From: Rohdeia mirabilis
GTDB lineage: Bacteria; Planctomycetota; UBA1135; GCA-002686595
Direction: 5' to 3'
NCBI GenBank assembly: GCA_007750655.1
Contig: CP036290.1
Location: 682,001-746,000, forward strand
DNA length: 64,000 nucleotides
Below are positions 9,801 through 18,584 of this stretch, piece after piece. The translations under genes were made by a program, and so were the position numbers. The notes beneath the pieces are model-generated. The model did no database searches. It was not told the DNA's origin and saw only the letters and a program-made list of their open reading frames with translations. Every line of letters begins with the position of its first letter. Position 1 is the stretch's first letter.

Positions 9801-10844
9801 CTACAGCTGCGGAACCTCGGCCTCCGTCAGCTCTCCCACGAGGTTGTACTCGACCTGCTCGGCGATCTCCGCGGGCGACAGACCTATCCGAATCAGGTAG
9901 TAGAGCTTCGCCAGCGCCGCTTCGGTCGTCATGTCGTGACCGGAACGCACACCCGCTTCGCGCAGCGCCGCACCGGTCGCGTAGCTGGTGAGGTCGACGG
10001 TGCCGCGCACGCACTGACTCGTCGCCACCACGACGATCGGATCGGGACCCGAGGTCGCGCTGCGCAGCACGTCGAGGAACGCTTCGTCGTTCGCCGGCCC
10101 GTTGCCGATCCCGTAGGTCTCCAGCACCAGTCCTTGCAAGGGCGCGCGCAGCACGTTCGACAGCATCTGCGCCGAAATGCCGGGGAACAGACGCAACGCG
10201 CCCACGATCGGGCCTTCCAGCGGCTGCACGCGCAACGGCTCGAGTTCGTCGCCCGCCGCGCGCACGTACTCGTGGCGGATCTTGATCTCGATCCCGGCCA
10301 GACCGATCGGTGGGTAGTTGGGCGAGTCGAACGCGTCGAGGCCGTCGGCGTTGACCTTGACGGTGCGGCACCCGCGCATGAGCTTCTCGGCGAAGTACAC
10401 GCAGACCTCGGGCACGTCGCCGCGCGCCGCGATCGCCAGACTCGTCATCAGGTTGTCGCGGCCGTCGGAGCGCGCGCGACCCATCGGGATCTGTGAACCG
10501 GTCAGGATCACGGGCTTCGACAGCCCTTGCAACATGAACGGCAGCGCCGAGGCGGTGTAGGCCATCGTGTCCGTCCCGTGCAGCACCACGAAGCCGTCGA
10601 ACGCGTCGTAGTTGCGCTCGATGTGCCCCGCGATCCGCAACCAGTCGGCCGGGCGCATGTTGGCCGAGTCGAGCAGCGGATCGCACTCCTCCAGCACGAA
10701 GTCGGGCATCTCCGGGCCGCTCAGCTCGGGCATCTCGCCCATCAGCTCGGCCAGGTACCCGCCCTCGGGCGCGTAGCCGGAAGCCGAGGGCCGCATGCCG
10801 ATCGTGCCGCCGGTGTAGAGGACGTAGACGTTGGGACGGGACAT
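9801..10844 (-). CDS. ansA: Type I L-asparaginase
   Basis: The 347-residue protein hydrolyses L-asparagine to aspartate and ammonia in the cytoplasm. The N-terminal motif YVLYTGGTIGM carries the first catalytic threonine, and VVLHGTDTMAYTASAL carries the second Thr-Asp pair. LTGSQIPMGRARSDGRDNL is typical of the cytoplasmic type I enzyme. There is no signal peptide, which also fits type I. The ATG at 10844 puts the YTGGTIG motif at about residue 10, as expected. The frame remains open upstream but with no family resemblance. The gene converges on mgtE. Confidence 0.93.
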   Translation of the reverse strand: MSRPNVYVLYTGGTIGMRPSASGYAPEGGYLAELMGEMPELSGPEMPDFVLEECDPLLDSANMRPADWLRIAGHIERNYDAFDGFVVLHGTDTMAYTASALPFMLQGLSKPVILTGSQIPMGRARSDGRDNLMTSLAIAARGDVPEVCVYFAEKLMRGCRTVKVNADGLDAFDSPNYPPIGLAGIEIKIRHEYVRAAGDELEPLRVQPLEGPIVGALRLFPGISAQMLSNVLRAPLQGLVLETYGIGNGPANDEAFLDVLRSATSGPDPIVVVATSQCVRGTVDLTSYATGAALREAGVRSGHDMTTEAALAKLYYLIRIGLSPAEIAEQVEYNLVGELTEAEVPQL

Positions 10845-11031
10845 GGGAGAACGGTAGCAGGGGAGCTGCGCAGGTCGGTGCGTGCGCGGGCGGTCGTCCC
10901 GCGCGAGTCGTTCGCGGTCGTCCGACGCGGGCCGCGAGGACGGATGCGGTCCGGTCGGCCGTGGTGAGTAGCCTGGGTCGTGACCGCGAAGGCATCGAAT
11001 GGACCCACCTTCGGACAGTAGGCCGATCGTC

Positions 11032-14000
11032 ATGAACAGCCAGAACCCCCGCTCGCGCTCGAACCCGACCCTCCTCCTCGTGCTCGTCGTCGCCCTCGCG
11101 GCCGTGGCGGGGCTCGTCTGGATGCTGACGGGCGACGACGGGGCGCCGGACCGGATCGGCTCCGTCGACCGCGTCGAAGGGGAGCAGGACGAGCTCGCGG
11201 ACGTGGACCTGGCGAGCACCGCCGAGTCCACCGGCGACGACGAGCGGGCGGACGTGGGCGCGTCGGTCGACGAGCTCGAGGCGAACGTCGCGGGCGCGGT
11301 GGCCGTGCTCGTGGAGGGTCGGGTCGAGGCGCCGCCGGGCACGCCGAGCGACGAGCGCCTGGTCGTCTTCGCGGTCGACCGTCAGCACACGCTGCGCGCG
11401 TTGGTCGGCGGGGACGCCACAGCGCGACGGGCGTTCGATCTCGCGACCAGCGGCGCGGACCCGGATGCGAGCGACGGGGACGCGTCGACCCTGCTGGGCA
11501 CGACGCTGGTCGAGTCGGACGGGTCGTTCCGGCTCGACGTTCCCGCGGGGACCCGAGCCGTGCACCTGGCGGTGACGGGTCGCTACGTCTATTCGCTCGC
11601 CACCACGAGCGTCGCGTTGCCGGCTCGGAAGCTCGTCGTCCTGACCGGCGAGTTGGGAGCCTGGGTCACGGGTGCGGTCGTGCCGCCGCTCGAAGCGGCC
11701 GCCGCCGGCGAACGGATCGCGGCGGGCCTCGGCGTCGAGTTCGGCCCCGACGTCCTCTCCGGTTTCGACATGTCGGCCATCGCGACGTTCGGAACGACGC
11801 GCGAGACCGAGACGCGCGACGGTGGCGCGTTCGAGTTCCGCGCGGTACCGGCCGTGGGCGCGTACGGGCTGTTGGTGCGCCCGGAGGGCTACGCGGTCGA
11901 CCTCGAGCTCGGGCTGCGGCTCGAACCGGGCGAACACCGCGTGCTCGAGGCCGTGCTCGGGCGAGGGGCGCTCGTTCGTGGCCGCGTCGTCGACGAAGCG
12001 GGTGCTGGGATCGGCGGCGCCCAGGTGCAAGCTCGGTATCGCGGCGCGCTCTCGAACGCGGTCGGCACGTTGGCCCAGGCGACGACGAGAGCGGACGGCT
12101 CGTTCGAGCTGCGGAACGTGGCCGCGGGCGTCGTCGACCTGATCGCGAGCGCCGAACGACGCCTGGAGACGCGCGAGCGCTTCGACTTCGAGTTCGTGGA
12201 CGGAGCGGTGCACGACGGCGTCGTCGTCGTCCTGACGCGCGGTGCGTCGATCAGCGGTCGCGTGGAGTTCCCCGACGGATCGCCGGCCGCTGGTGCGAGC
12301 GTCGTCGCCGGCGCGGACCTGTCGCGACTGGGTGGTGGAGGCATGACGGGCGCCGACATCGAACGCACGCGCGGATCGAACGCGACCACGGACGCGGACG
12401 GTCGGTTCACGCTCGAGGGCCTCAGCGACAGCGTCTTCGCGTTGACCGCTCGGGCCGACACCAGCACCCCGGCGCCCGTGGACGACACCGACGCGGCTCC
12501 CGAGCGCGACGCGCCGCGCGGTGACGTCTGGCGCGCGCGGGCGAAGAACGTCGAGCCCGGCCCCGAACCCGTGGTCCTCGTCCTCGAGCGCCTCGAAGCG
12601 CTGCGCGGCCGAGTCGTCGCGGCGGACGACGGCGAGCCGCTCGCGGACTTCTCGGTGCGAGCGACGTTGGCGGGCAGCGGCGCGATGTTCGGCATCGGTG
12701 CCGAGCGTCGCGAGAAGTCGTTCGAGAGCGCGGACGACGGCTACTTCGCGCTGTTCGACCTCGAACCGGGAGCATGGGAGATCGAGGTCGGTGCCGAAGG
12801 CCGGTCCACCTCGGCGCGCCGCGAGATCGACGTGCCCCAGGCCGAAGGAGCGGACGTGCCGGTCTTCGAGCTCGCGCTGGCGGCGGGAGTGGCGGGCATC
12901 GTCGTCGACCCAGCGGGGACACCGGTCGCGGGTGCGGGCGTCTCCGTGCGCCTCGACCTGGCGCGCCGGATCGAAGCCATGCAGTCGGGCGGCGTGGCCG
13001 AGGTCTTCACCGACGTCGACGGCCGCTTCCTGCTCGAGCAGCTGAGCCCCGGCAGCCTGAACCTGGTGGCCGATCTCGACGGGTACGCCGCCAGCGCGCC
13101 GACTCCGGTCGATGCGGTCGCCGGTGTCACGACCCAGGACGTCGTGATCGCTCTGCGCCGCGGCGGGACCTTGACCGGACAGGTCTTCGGCGAGGACGGC
13201 CAGCCTTCGAAGGGTCGCATGGTCTCGGTCCAGGACATGCCCGACTACGCGTTCCAGCGCATCGTCACCACCGACGACGACGGCGCGTTCGAGCTCGAGA
13301 GCCTCGAGCCCGGGAAGTGGCAGGTGATCGCGACGCCCAACTACATGGACGACGACTCCTCGCTCGACGACGACGACGGTGGCGCAGCGGAGCTGTTCGC
13401 CCAGTTGAAGATGGCGACCGTCGACATCGTCGAGGACGAGACCGTGCACGTCGTCCTCGGAGCACCGCCGGCCAACCCCGTCGACCTGCGCGGGCGCGTG
13501 CTGTACGCCGGTGAACCGGTGGAGGGCGCGATGATCAGCGCGCTGTCGGAAGCGGGTGACGGCGACACGTTGAGCCGCCTCAAGATGATCGTCACCGATG
13601 CGGACGGCGCTTTCGAAGTGCGTCTCGACGAAGCCGGGCCATTGCATCTGACCGTCCAGAGCGGGATGGAGGGCGGCGGCCAGAACAGCATCGAGTTCGT
13701 CGAGAACGTGCCCGTCGGCGCGACCGAGCACGACGTCGTCCTCGAACTGCCCGGGGCCTCGATCGCCGGTCGCGTCACGAGCGCCGCTGGCGAGCCGCTG
13801 TCCGGCGTGCGCGTGACCGTCACGCCCGACGGTGCGACCCTGCTCGGCAACTCGCTCGGCGGCAACCACGTCGAGACGCTGACCGACGCGGACGGGCGCT
13901 ACGAAGCCCGCTACCTGCGGCCCGACTCGTACTCGGTCGCGGCGGGTGGGGCGGCGTTCGCCGGCATGCTGGGTGGCGGGAGCGTCCACGGGCGCGCGAC

Positions 14001-14610
14001 GCGAGCCGGCGTGCACGTGAGCGACGGCGAGCGGTTCGGGCCCGTCGACTTCGTGCTCGAGCCCGCCGTGAAGCTGACCGGCCGCGTGATCGACGGCTCG
14101 GGAGCACCGGTCGCGGGGGCGAGCGTCTTCGCGCGCGGCGAGGACGGCGCGCTCGTCGACCGGATCTCGTACGTCACCTCCGACGCCGCGGGGCGCTTCG
14201 GCTACGACGGACTCGCGGCCGGGACCTACCGCGTCTCGGCGCGCAAGGGCGAACGCGTCAGTCTCGAGTCCCAGCCGTTCGCGATCGACGCGGAGTCGAC
14301 GGGCGAACCGGTCCTGACGCTCGAGCAGGGGACCGTGCTCGTCGTGCGGATCGCGGCCGAGGACGGGCCGGTCCACGACGTCCGCGTCAGCGTCACCGAC
14401 GACGGCGGGCACGAGTTCGCCGGACTCCTGTCGATGTCGGAGATGCTCGCGGACCTCGGACGCGCGGCGAGCTCGACCGAACGCCGGGTCGGACCGCTCG
14501 CCCCCGGGGCCTACACCGTCGCGGTGACGCACCCCGACGGCCGGTCCAGATCGCGTCGGGTGAGCGTCGACGGCCAGGCCGAGAAGGCGGTGTCGCTGCG
14601 GCTGAAGTGA
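11032..14610 (+). CDS. Large membrane-anchored protein of carboxypeptidase-regulatory-like repeats
   Basis: The 1192-residue protein has an N-terminal transmembrane anchor (about residues 13-32), an acidic linker, then about nine beta-sandwich repeats of the carboxypeptidase regulatory-like (CarboxypepD_reg) type. Repeat starts are recognisable by phrases such as VRGRVVDEAGAGIGGAQV, ISGRVEFPDGSPAAGASV, LTGRVIDGSGAPVAGASV, each followed by a TDADGRF-type turn. No catalytic domain is visible. Such proteins usually sit on the cell surface or in the periplasm as structural or binding scaffolds. The start at 11032 mirrors the paralogue downstream, in which the membrane segment follows the start directly. 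An ATG at 10999, preceded by GAAGG, is an alternative that adds 11 residues. The gene is followed by the paralogue at 15052. Confidence 0.85.
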   Translation: MNSQNPRSRSNPTLLLVLVVALAAVAGLVWMLTGDDGAPDRIGSVDRVEGEQDELADVDLASTAESTGDDERADVGASVDELEANVAGAVAVLVEGRVEAPPGTPSDERLVVFAVDRQHTLRALVGGDATARRAFDLATSGADPDASDGDASTLLGTTLVESDGSFRLDVPAGTRAVHLAVTGRYVYSLATTSVALPARKLVVLTGELGAWVTGAVVPPLEAAAAGERIAAGLGVEFGPDVLSGFDMSAIATFGTTRETETRDGGAFEFRAVPAVGAYGLLVRPEGYAVDLELGLRLEPGEHRVLEAVLGRGALVRGRVVDEAGAGIGGAQVQARYRGALSNAVGTLAQATTRADGSFELRNVAAGVVDLIASAERRLETRERFDFEFVDGAVHDGVVVVLTRGASISGRVEFPDGSPAAGASVVAGADLSRLGGGGMTGADIERTRGSNATTDADGRFTLEGLSDSVFALTARADTSTPAPVDDTDAAPERDAPRGDVWRARAKNVEPGPEPVVLVLERLEALRGRVVAADDGEPLADFSVRATLAGSGAMFGIGAERREKSFESADDGYFALFDLEPGAWEIEVGAEGRSTSARREIDVPQAEGADVPVFELALAAGVAGIVVDPAGTPVAGAGVSVRLDLARRIEAMQSGGVAEVFTDVDGRFLLEQLSPGSLNLVADLDGYAASAPTPVDAVAGVTTQDVVIALRRGGTLTGQVFGEDGQPSKGRMVSVQDMPDYAFQRIVTTDDDGAFELESLEPGKWQVIATPNYMDDDSSLDDDDGGAAELFAQLKMATVDIVEDETVHVVLGAPPANPVDLRGRVLYAGEPVEGAMISALSEAGDGDTLSRLKMIVTDADGAFEVRLDEAGPLHLTVQSGMEGGGQNSIEFVENVPVGATEHDVVLELPGASIAGRVTSAAGEPLSGVRVTVTPDGATLLGNSLGGNHVETLTDADGRYEARYLRPDSYSVAAGGAAFAGMLGGGSVHGRATRAGVHVSDGERFGPVDFVLEPAVKLTGRVIDGSGAPVAGASVFARGEDGALVDRISYVTSDAAGRFGYDGLAAGTYRVSARKGERVSLESQPFAIDAESTGEPVLTLEQGTVLVVRIAAEDGPVHDVRVSVTDDGGHEFAGLLSMSEMLADLGRAASSTERRVGPLAPGAYTVAVTHPDGRSRSRRVSVDGQAEKAVSLRLK

Positions 14611-15051
14611 GCGCGGCGAGCGGCGGCGAGCGGCCGAACCGGTGGCCCCGCCCGTCGGCCGGCACCCCGCTCGGTTCGCGTCGCACGGCCTCGCACGGCC
14701 TCGCACGGTGGCGGAGGGGGCGCACGAGCATCCGCGCCCGCATCCGGGCGCGCCCGGGGGCCGAAGCGCTCGCGGGCCCGCGTGCCGTCCCGGTCCGCAC
14801 CCTAGACTGAGAATCACCGGCAGCGGGTCTCGTACAGCGCGGCCCCATCCCGCACGGATCCGCCCGCCGCGATCCGTGCTCCGGTGTGCGCGCTCGCGCC
14901 CCGCTCGTCGCTCCCCACGACTCCCGCCTCGACCGCGGCCTTCGTCCGAGGTCCGCCCCGGAACTCGCGACGTCCTCGCCCCCCGTCGAGCGACCGCGCG
15001 GGCACGTGCCGCCCGCCGCCCCGTCCGCCCACGCCTCCCCAACGTCGATCC
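14611..15051. other. 441-bp intergenic region, no gene seen
   Basis: This stretch separates the two giant repeat-protein genes. It has no convincing reading frame. It contains a short tandem repeat (listed separately) and a less GC-rich patch, ctagactgagaatcacc at about 14803-14819, that could hold the promoter of the second gene. No RNA gene was recognised. Confidence 0.5.
14681..14708. repeat. 10-bp tandem repeat, 2.8 copies
   Basis: The unit TCGCACGGCC occurs twice and is followed by TCGCACGG, without interruptions. It lies about 70 bp after the stop of the upstream giant gene. The length is small enough to be a slippage product; no function is evident. Confidence 0.8.
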
Positions 15052-17958
15052 ATGAACGCGCGCATCCTGCTCGTCGGTCTCATCCTCCTCCTCGCCGGCG
15101 CCCTCGCCCTGATCCTCCTGCCCGACGGCACGGCTCGTGTGGGCGTGACCGACACGGAGGCTCGGTCGGAGAACGGCGGACTCAGCGTGCTGGGCGACGT
15201 CGATCTCGCGTCCAACGACCGTGCGCCCGACATCGAGGTGGCCGAAGAGGCCGAGCGCGCCGCCGCACGACGGGCCGTGGACGCGAGTCCGACGCGCGCG
15301 AAGGGTGAGCTCGAGATCCCGACCGGGCCGGTCATGAAGGGGCGCGTCGTGGACCAGCGCGGGCGCGGCGTACCCAACGCGGAGGTGGAGATGCGCGTGC
15401 CGCTGCGCGACCAGGGGCTGATCGGTCTGCTCGTCGAGGACGCGCTCACGCGCCAGGAGACGACCACGGACGGGCTCGGCTACTTCGAGCTGATCGGGTT
15501 GCCGGGCAAGGGCGTCGAGTTCGACGTGGGAGCCGACGGCTACGCGAAGCTCGAGGCCTTCGGCATGGACTTGCCGACCGACTTCACGTCGCCGATCCCG
15601 GACCTGACCGTGGCGGCGGGCGTGATCCTGCACGGCACCGTCGTCGACCTCGGCGGTTCGGCCCTCGAGGGCGCCGAGCTCTACGTCGTCGATCCGGACC
15701 GGCCCGACTTCGGCATGCGCATGCTGACGAACCCCGAACCGGACGCCGTGAGCGACGCGGAGGGCCGCTTCGAGCTGCCGCGCGTGAAGGTCGGGAAGTG
15801 GGCGGTCGAGGTGCGCGCGTTCGAACGGCCGCAGCGGACGTTCAGGGGCGAGACGTTGGACACCGGCCGTGTGCTGCACGGCCTGTGGTTCGAGATTCCG
15901 CCCGGTGGATCGATCGCCGGCTCGGTGAAGGGGCTCGATCCCGATCGCTACCCCGAGTTCAAGGTCGAAGCCACGCCCACCGAAGGTCGTCCGTTCTTCG
16001 GCGGACGCGCGCTCGAGCGCCCGCGCGGTGAACTCGACAGCGAGGGCCGCTTCGAGATTCGCGGCCTCGACCGCGAAGTCGAGTACGAGGTCAAGATCGC
16101 GCCGGCCGACTCCGGTCTCATGGCCTTCGCCGGCATGACCTGGACGCGGTCCGAGACGGTCACGATCAAGCCGCTCGACGTCGAGGTCGAGCTCCAGTAC
16201 AAGCCGGGCGCCGAGCTGCGCTTCCAGGTCGTGGATGCCACCGACACGACGCCGATCGAGCTCTTCACCGCGCGCTTCGGCCAACAGGCCAACGTGCGCA
16301 CGATGACCACCCCCAACGGCGAGGTGCGCACCGAACACCGCGACGGGCGGGGCGCCTTCACCGATCTGTACGAGAGCGACGCGGTGTTCTGGAGCGATGG
16401 CGAGTGGCGCCTCGAGATCGACGCACCCGGCTACGAGGCCTTCACGCGAGCGGACATCAAGATCCGCGACGGGGTCGACATCGACCTCGGCGAGATCGCG
16501 CTGATGCCCACCGGACGCATCAACGTCGTCGTCAAGGACGCGAGCGACGGCGACCCGATCAACTCGGCGATCGTGCGTCTGACCAAACTGAACGAGGACG
16601 AGGGCGAGGAGAGCACGAGCTGGCGCGGGATGGAGATGCTCGCCGCTCCTCAGAAGAAGACGAAGACCGGATCGGACGGACGCGCCAGCCTCGACGGCTT
16701 CGGTTCCGAACCCGCCGAACTGGTCATCAGCCGCACGCGCTACGCGGACTTCGTCCAGCGCGTGGTGCTCGGCGCCGAGGACCTGGACCTCGAGGTGCTG
16801 CTGTCGGAGGAGGGCCAGATCACGGCGATCGCGCTCGACGTCAACAACAACGAGTTGGGCGGCGTGCGCATCGAGCACAAGGCCCCCGGCGACGACGAGG
16901 TGCGCACCCGGCTCAAGGCGTCCGATCGCGGCCGAGCGCGCTTCAAGGGACTGGTCCCCGGAGAACACCAGTTCCGCATCGAACCGCGCAACGGTGAGGC
17001 CGAGACGGCTTGGCAGACGGCGATGGTCGGTCCCGGTACGCGCGCCGACGTGGTGCTCCTCGGCCCGGCCCGCGGTCGCGTGGTCGGGCGCGTCACCGAG
17101 GGTGGGCAGCCGCTCGCGAACGCGAACGTGTCCATCGGTCGCGCCGACGGCAACGACGAGCAGCGTTGGCAGCGCAGTGGACGCCGGGGTGGGCGCATGG
17201 TGAGTGGAAGTTCCACCACCACGGGCGCCGACGGTCGCTTCACGGTCGACGACCTCGAGTACGGCGAGTACGTCGTGCGCGTCGCACACGACGAGCGCGC
17301 GATGGAGGAGACGAAGAGTGTGACGCTCGATCGAGCCGAGGTCGGCGTCGACGTCGCGCTGTCGATCTGTGGTATCGAGGGAGTGGTCGTGGACACGTCG
17401 GGCGACCCGATCCTCGGAGCCGAGGTCGTGGCCGTCGCCCAGGACGGCGAACGCACCGAGGACCCCTGGGGCAGCTGGGGCAACTTCGACGATCCGAGCG
17501 TCGTGCAGCTGGAGGCGGTGGGATCGGCCCCGGGTCGACGCACCAACGCGACCGGTGCCTTCAAGCTGCGCGGCCTGCAGAGCGGTGCGCCCATCAAACT
17601 GGTCGTCACCCATCCGAACGCCCTGCGCGCCGAGACCGAGGTCTTCGTGCTCGCTCCCGACGAGCTGCGCACCGGCATGCGGATCGTCGTCGAGCCCGCC
17701 GGATCGATCGGCCTCTCGGTCAAGGGCGCGAACACCGGCTTCTACCAGATCACCGCCACCAAGGCCGACGGCTCGGCCGTGCAACAGGCGTACCTGTGGC
17801 GCGGCAACGGTGGATCGCTCGACGCCCTCGAGCCCGGTGACTGGAAGCTCGAGCTGAAGAAGGGCACGCGCGGCGACGTGGAACCCGTCGTGCTCCAGGT
17901 GCGCGAGGTCGAGGTCCTGCCCGGCCAGCGGCTCGAGGTCGAGTTCGTCGACGCCTGA
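15052..17958 (+). CDS. Second membrane-anchored carboxypeptidase-regulatory-like repeat protein
   Basis: The 968-residue protein opens with a transmembrane anchor at about 4-23 and then an acidic, variable linker. Beta-sandwich repeats follow, marked by MKGRVVDQRGRGVPNAEV, LHGTVVDLGGSALEGAEL, VVGRVTEGGQPLANANV and IEGVVVDTSGDPILGAEV. Turns of the type TGADGRFTVDDLEYGEYVV occur between strands. It shares the anchor-linker-repeat plan of the preceding gene but is diverged in sequence, which suggests an old duplication. The start at 15052 is chosen because the anchor follows at once; the frame stays open upstream to about 14884 with Pro/Arg-rich sequence of no interest. The transcript ends in a strong hairpin. 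Surface or periplasmic structural role is inferred. Confidence 0.85.
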   Translation: MNARILLVGLILLLAGALALILLPDGTARVGVTDTEARSENGGLSVLGDVDLASNDRAPDIEVAEEAERAAARRAVDASPTRAKGELEIPTGPVMKGRVVDQRGRGVPNAEVEMRVPLRDQGLIGLLVEDALTRQETTTDGLGYFELIGLPGKGVEFDVGADGYAKLEAFGMDLPTDFTSPIPDLTVAAGVILHGTVVDLGGSALEGAELYVVDPDRPDFGMRMLTNPEPDAVSDAEGRFELPRVKVGKWAVEVRAFERPQRTFRGETLDTGRVLHGLWFEIPPGGSIAGSVKGLDPDRYPEFKVEATPTEGRPFFGGRALERPRGELDSEGRFEIRGLDREVEYEVKIAPADSGLMAFAGMTWTRSETVTIKPLDVEVELQYKPGAELRFQVVDATDTTPIELFTARFGQQANVRTMTTPNGEVRTEHRDGRGAFTDLYESDAVFWSDGEWRLEIDAPGYEAFTRADIKIRDGVDIDLGEIALMPTGRINVVVKDASDGDPINSAIVRLTKLNEDEGEESTSWRGMEMLAAPQKKTKTGSDGRASLDGFGSEPAELVISRTRYADFVQRVVLGAEDLDLEVLLSEEGQITAIALDVNNNELGGVRIEHKAPGDDEVRTRLKASDRGRARFKGLVPGEHQFRIEPRNGEAETAWQTAMVGPGTRADVVLLGPARGRVVGRVTEGGQPLANANVSIGRADGNDEQRWQRSGRRGGRMVSGSSTTTGADGRFTVDDLEYGEYVVRVAHDERAMEETKSVTLDRAEVGVDVALSICGIEGVVVDTSGDPILGAEVVAVAQDGERTEDPWGSWGNFDDPSVVQLEAVGSAPGRRTNATGAFKLRGLQSGAPIKLVVTHPNALRAETEVFVLAPDELRTGMRIVVEPAGSIGLSVKGANTGFYQITATKADGSAVQQAYLWRGNGGSLDALEPGDWKLELKKGTRGDVEPVVLQVREVEVLPGQRLEVEFVDA

Positions 17959-17977
17959 GCGCGAGTTCTCGCCCCGG

Positions 17978-18021
17978 CCCGAGACCGGCGCGCGTCAGTC
18001 GCGACGCGCGCCGGTCTCGGG
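17978..18021. terminator. 19-bp perfect hairpin between convergent genes
   Basis: The arms at 17978-17996 and 18003-18021 are exact reverse complements over 19 bp, with a 6-nt loop. The structure starts 19 bp after the stop of the repeat-protein gene. It also covers the last seven or eight codons and the stop of the convergent YbaK-type gene. It is placed to end transcription in both directions. No U-tract is present. Confidence 0.75.
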
Positions 18022-18519
18022 CGTCGTGGGCGCGTCGCCCGGGACCGGGTCGCGCGCCAGGTCGACGAGGCGCGGGCGCGCACAGCGCACGTAGTCGGCG
18101 ACGTCCATCACGATCGAGTGCTCGAGCGAGCCCGCGTTGAAGGCGATCCGTTCGTTGTCGAGCACGCCCCGGTCCAGCAGCAGGGGCAGGCCGAGCACCG
18201 GCGGTCCGAACGGCGGCACCGTCCCGGGCTCGAGGCCCGTTAGTTCGAGCAGTTCGGCGCGCGAGGCGAAGCGCGTCCGGCTGGCCTTCAGCGCGCGCCG
18301 CAGGGCGCCCGAGTCGAGCCGCTGGTGGGCGCGCAGCACACACAGCGCGAACACGTCGTCGATCTTGACCACGAGCGCCTTGCCGCCGATCTCGAGCGAC
18401 TCGCCGCGCGCGGCCGCCGCATCCACGCTGCGGCCGGCCGGCGGGTGTTCGACCGTCCGGTAGGCCACGCGCGCCTGGTCGAGGAAGCGCAGCAATCGAG
18501 TGTGCACCGATTCGTCCAC
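17995..18519 (-). CDS. YbaK/EbsC-family aminoacyl-tRNA deacylase
   Basis: The 174-residue cytoplasmic protein matches the YbaK/EbsC/ProX editing fold. It has an N-terminal helix ending in VEHPPAGRSVDAAAARG, the core IGGKALVVKIDDVFALCVL, and the conserved LTGLEPGTVPPFG loop. A C-terminal GSLEHSIVMDVADYVR section completes the fold. Members hydrolyse wrongly charged tRNAs (for example Cys- or Ala-tRNA-Pro) in trans. The substrate here cannot be assigned. The GTG at 18519 is used as start because the next in-frame ATG, at 18600, would run into the divergent gene. The stop codon lies inside a terminator-like hairpin. Confidence 0.85.
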   Translation of the reverse strand: MDESVHTRLLRFLDQARVAYRTVEHPPAGRSVDAAAARGESLEIGGKALVVKIDDVFALCVLRAHQRLDSGALRRALKASRTRFASRAELLELTGLEPGTVPPFGPPVLGLPLLLDRGVLDNERIAFNAGSLEHSIVMDVADYVRCARPRLVDLARDPVPGDAPTTPETGARRD

Positions 18520-18584
18520 GGCCCGCAGTGTGCCACCATCGTCGACAACATGCTCCGATCGCCGTTCCAGCCCCTCCCGCGCCG

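Noticed and set aside
14607..14810. A small plus-strand gene between the two repeat-protein genes
   Set aside because: The frame is Arg/Pro/Gly-rich, overlaps a tandem repeat and has no start signal; it looks like GC-rich non-coding DNA.
9427..17784. A 2785-codon open frame on the minus strand
   Set aside because: It runs antisense through mgtE, asparaginase and the two repeat-protein genes, is rich in Arg/Ala/His/Asp in the manner of GC-rich antisense frames, and has no protein-like domains. The sense genes have clear families.
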